Below, piece after piece: positions 6,608 through 7,928 of a stretch of DNA of 7,928 nucleotides (position 1 is the stretch's first letter; every line of letters begins with the position of its first letter). The stretch is from Erythrobacter donghaensis (GTDB lineage: Bacteria; Pseudomonadota; Alphaproteobacteria; Sphingomonadales; Sphingomonadaceae), in the NCBI RefSeq assembly GCF_001557325.1, contig NZ_LSJS01000231.1, positions 1-7,928 on the forward strand. Reading direction: 5' to 3'. Under the pieces are notes generated by a model that worked only from the letters and a program-made list of their open reading frames with translations, did no database searches and was not told the DNA's origin. The translations under genes were made by a program, and so were the position numbers.

Positions 6608-7186
6608 TTGGCGAAGGCGCAATCTCTTGTCGAAAGGATTTTCCTCGAACTGAGGTTCGGGGTGCTTGCTGCCCACTACCTGCCTGGTCAAATTATCAGC
6701 AAGGACCAGGTGTGCAAGGTATACGACTGCCGCCCCGTCATGGCCGCCGACGCGCTCGGCGCGCTTGTCGCGGAAGGTTACCTGTCCCGGCGCGGACGCG
6801 GTGAATTCACGGTACGGACCTGGACAAGAGCCGAAATCATAGACCTATATGACATGCGCGCCTCGCTCGAGGCGATCGCAGCGGCCCGCGCCGCCGAACG
6901 CGCGAGCGAGGCGCAGATTTCCTGGCTCCAAAGCGTGGTGGGTAATGCGGGGGATGTATCCGCGACCGATCCCGACGATCTCGAGCGCGTCACGCTTTCA
7001 AATCTCGCGTTCCATCTTGAGGTCAGGAAAATGGCGAGGATACCGCGGCTTGCGGAGATGATCTGCCTCGTCCTGCCCAATGCGCTCCACCGGCTGATCG
7101 TCTGGTCACAGCATGGCGAAGACGGCGAACATTCGGCGCGCACTCACCGCAAGATTGCCGCAGCGATTGCCGAACGCTCTTCATGA
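6608..7186 (+). CDS. GntR/FCD-family regulator, C-terminally truncated by a transposon end
   Basis: The protein has 192 residues from the TTG at 6608, which has GGGGA seven bases upstream. A longer TTG start at 6530 (218 residues) has no ribosome-binding site. The GntR winged helix spans about 5-70: LVERIFLELRFGVLAAHYLP, then DQVCKVYDCRPVMAADALGALV and EGYLSRRGRGEFTV. The FCD domain begins at about 76 (IIDLYDMRASLEAIAAARAA). It has His136 (NLAFH, with Asn where Asp is usual) and His180 (THRKIAAAI), then stops 12 residues later. In BioR and the neighbouring regulator the last helix carries another ligand histidine 20-22 residues after the equivalent of His180, so about 15-25 residues are missing here. 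The TGA stop is formed at the edge of the Tn3-type end (7184-7186). The gene is probably inactive or altered. Confidence 0.72.
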   Translation: MAKAQSLVERIFLELRFGVLAAHYLPGQIISKDQVCKVYDCRPVMAADALGALVAEGYLSRRGRGEFTVRTWTRAEIIDLYDMRASLEAIAAARAAERASEAQISWLQSVVGNAGDVSATDPDDLERVTLSNLAFHLEVRKMARIPRLAEMICLVLPNALHRLIVWSQHGEDGEHSARTHRKIAAAIAERSS

Positions 7187-7222
7187 GGGCATAGCGTGGA
7201 AGGTACGCTAAACAACGCTAAG
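7185..7222 (+). repeat. probable Tn3-family terminal inverted repeat
   Basis: A 38-base stretch starts GAGGGCATAGCG and ends ACGCTAAG, the usual inner end of many Tn3-family repeats. It lies between the truncated regulator and the transposase 3' end, as expected for the end nearest the tnpA stop. Inside it ACGCTAA occurs twice, at 7205-7211 and 7215-7221, with an inverted TAGCGT at 7192-7197. The outer boundary could be 7185 or 7187. The other copy lies outside the window, so the match is unconfirmed. Confidence 0.45.
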
Positions 7223-7242
7223 GGAGAACAACCGAGGAACGC

Positions 7243-7928
7243 TTAGGCGGCGAGGCTGTCCGGCGGAAGATTGAGGGCCTTGCGGCCAGCGGAAGCGGCG
7301 GCTCGATCCCAGAGGAAATCGCCGGAAAAGGCAATATGCTCCCAGCCAACCGGCGACGTATGGACAAGCAGATCATCGGGGACCGGGGCCGCTGCCGATC
7401 GCAGATGCTGGGCGGCGTCGGCCATGTAGATCGTGTTCCAATAGACGATCGCCGCGATGACTAGGTTGAGGCCTGATGCCCGATATTGTTGAGCTTCATG
7501 GCTGCGGTCGATGATGCGGCCCTGGCGGAAGGTGTAGATCGCTTGCGTCAGGGCATGGCGCTGTTCGCTGTTGTTAAGGCCGGCATGGCATCGCCGGCGC
7601 AGATCGGGATTTTCAAGCCAGTCCAGCATGAACAGGGTCCGTTCGATCTTGCCGATCTCCTGTAGTGCGACGTCGAGCTGGTTCTGCCGTTCGTAGGCGG
7701 CGAGCTTTCGCAGCATGACCGACGGCGCGACGTGGCCAGCCTTGATCGACCCCACGAGGCGCAGCACGTCGTCCCATTGTTCATTGATGATGTCGGTGCG
7801 GATACGCTTGCCCAACAACGGGGCGATGGACGGATAGGCCGAAACCGGCGCGATCGGCGCAAGCCGCCTGTCCGGAAAGTCGCGCAGGCGCGGGCAGAAG
7901 CGAAATCCCAGCATCGCGCACAGGGCGA
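7243..7928 (-). CDS. tnpA: Tn3-family transposase (TnpA), C-terminal part, cut by window edge
   Basis: A DDE transposase of replicative Tn3-family elements; it binds the terminal repeats and forms cointegrates. About 228 C-terminal residues are visible, and the frame stays open to the right edge (ALCAMLGFRFCPRLRDF). Counting from the first visible ATG codon (7914), family segments are IINEQWDDVLRLVGSIKAG (42-60), KLAAYERQNQLDVALQEIGK (70-89), LNNSEQRHAL (113-122), IYTFRQGRIIDRSHEAQQYR (126-145), NLVIAAIVYWNTIYM (150-164) and LVHTSPVGWEHIAFSGDFLW (183-202). Glu117 in LNNSEQRHAL is probably the catalytic glutamate, judged by its distance from the C-terminus; the two aspartates lie beyond the window. 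The C-terminus looks complete (TAA at 7243-7245) and ends about 20 bases from the probable terminal repeat. Whether the whole gene is intact cannot be seen. Confidence 0.93.
   Translation of the reverse strand, partial: ALCAMLGFRFCPRLRDFPDRRLAPIAPVSAYPSIAPLLGKRIRTDIINEQWDDVLRLVGSIKAGHVAPSVMLRKLAAYERQNQLDVALQEIGKIERTLFMLDWLENPDLRRRCHAGLNNSEQRHALTQAIYTFRQGRIIDRSHEAQQYRASGLNLVIAAIVYWNTIYMADAAQHLRSAAAPVPDDLLVHTSPVGWEHIAFSGDFLWDRAAASAGRKALNLPPDSLAA

Larger units (their letters stand above)
7185..7928 (-). mobile_element. end of a Tn3-family transposon, continuing past the window
   Basis: The element comprises the probable terminal repeat plus the C-terminal part of a minus-strand Tn3-family transposase, with its body extending to the right. 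Its left border coincides with the premature end of a GntR/FCD gene, which supports insertion into that gene. No resolvase belonging to it is visible; the resolvase remnant at the left edge of the window lies outside this end. Confidence 0.7.

Noticed and set aside
1..7928. CRISPR arrays, tRNA or rRNA genes, riboswitches
   Set aside because: No regularly spaced repeats, cloverleaf-like segment or rRNA-like sequence was seen by eye on either strand.

Overview
The window is high-GC DNA from a proteobacterium, most likely an alphaproteobacterium and possibly a sphingomonad. The main reason is the pairing of a biotin operon with a divergent GntR-family regulator of the BioR type. The two perfect TTATCGATAA palindromes between them fit the alphaproteobacterial BioR operator consensus (TTATMKATAA, from memory). 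The order-level guess is inference.

Layout. (1) Positions 1-~880: mobile-DNA debris. It holds the C-terminal half of a Tn3-type serine resolvase, an unidentified frameshifted coding remnant, a 65-residue putative single-pass membrane protein on the minus strand, and a weak candidate for a Tn3-type terminal repeat near 840-880. (2) Positions 973-4998, minus strand: a compact bioB-bioF-bioD-bioA operon whose genes all overlap (4, 19 and 4 bp). It covers the route from pimeloyl-thioester to biotin and ends at a hairpin at 928-955. (3) Positions 4999-5104: divergent control region with two BioR boxes centred exactly 84 bp apart. One lies just upstream of the bioB start and the other overlaps the bioR start codon. 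(4) Positions 5105-5761, plus strand: bioR. (5) Positions 5788-7186: two further FCD-domain regulators, divergent from each other. The first has a poorly recognisable DNA-binding domain. The second has a C-terminus cut off, apparently by a transposon end. (6) Positions ~7185-7928, minus strand: a Tn3-family end and the C-terminal part of its transposase, running off the window.

How it works together. BioF condenses a pimeloyl thioester with alanine, BioA transaminates the product, BioD closes the ureido ring and BioB inserts sulfur. BioR probably represses both the operon and itself through the two boxes. No gene making the pimeloyl precursor (bioC/bioH, bioZ, bioI/bioW) and no biotin transporter or ligase is present, so the precursor must be made or imported elsewhere.

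The most notable points are the same-face spacing of the two operators, the operator placed on the bioR start codon, the run of three FCD regulators, and a complete biotin operon sitting between broken Tn3-family parts. I see no clearly new biological system. The central part is a well-understood pathway in an interesting mobile setting.
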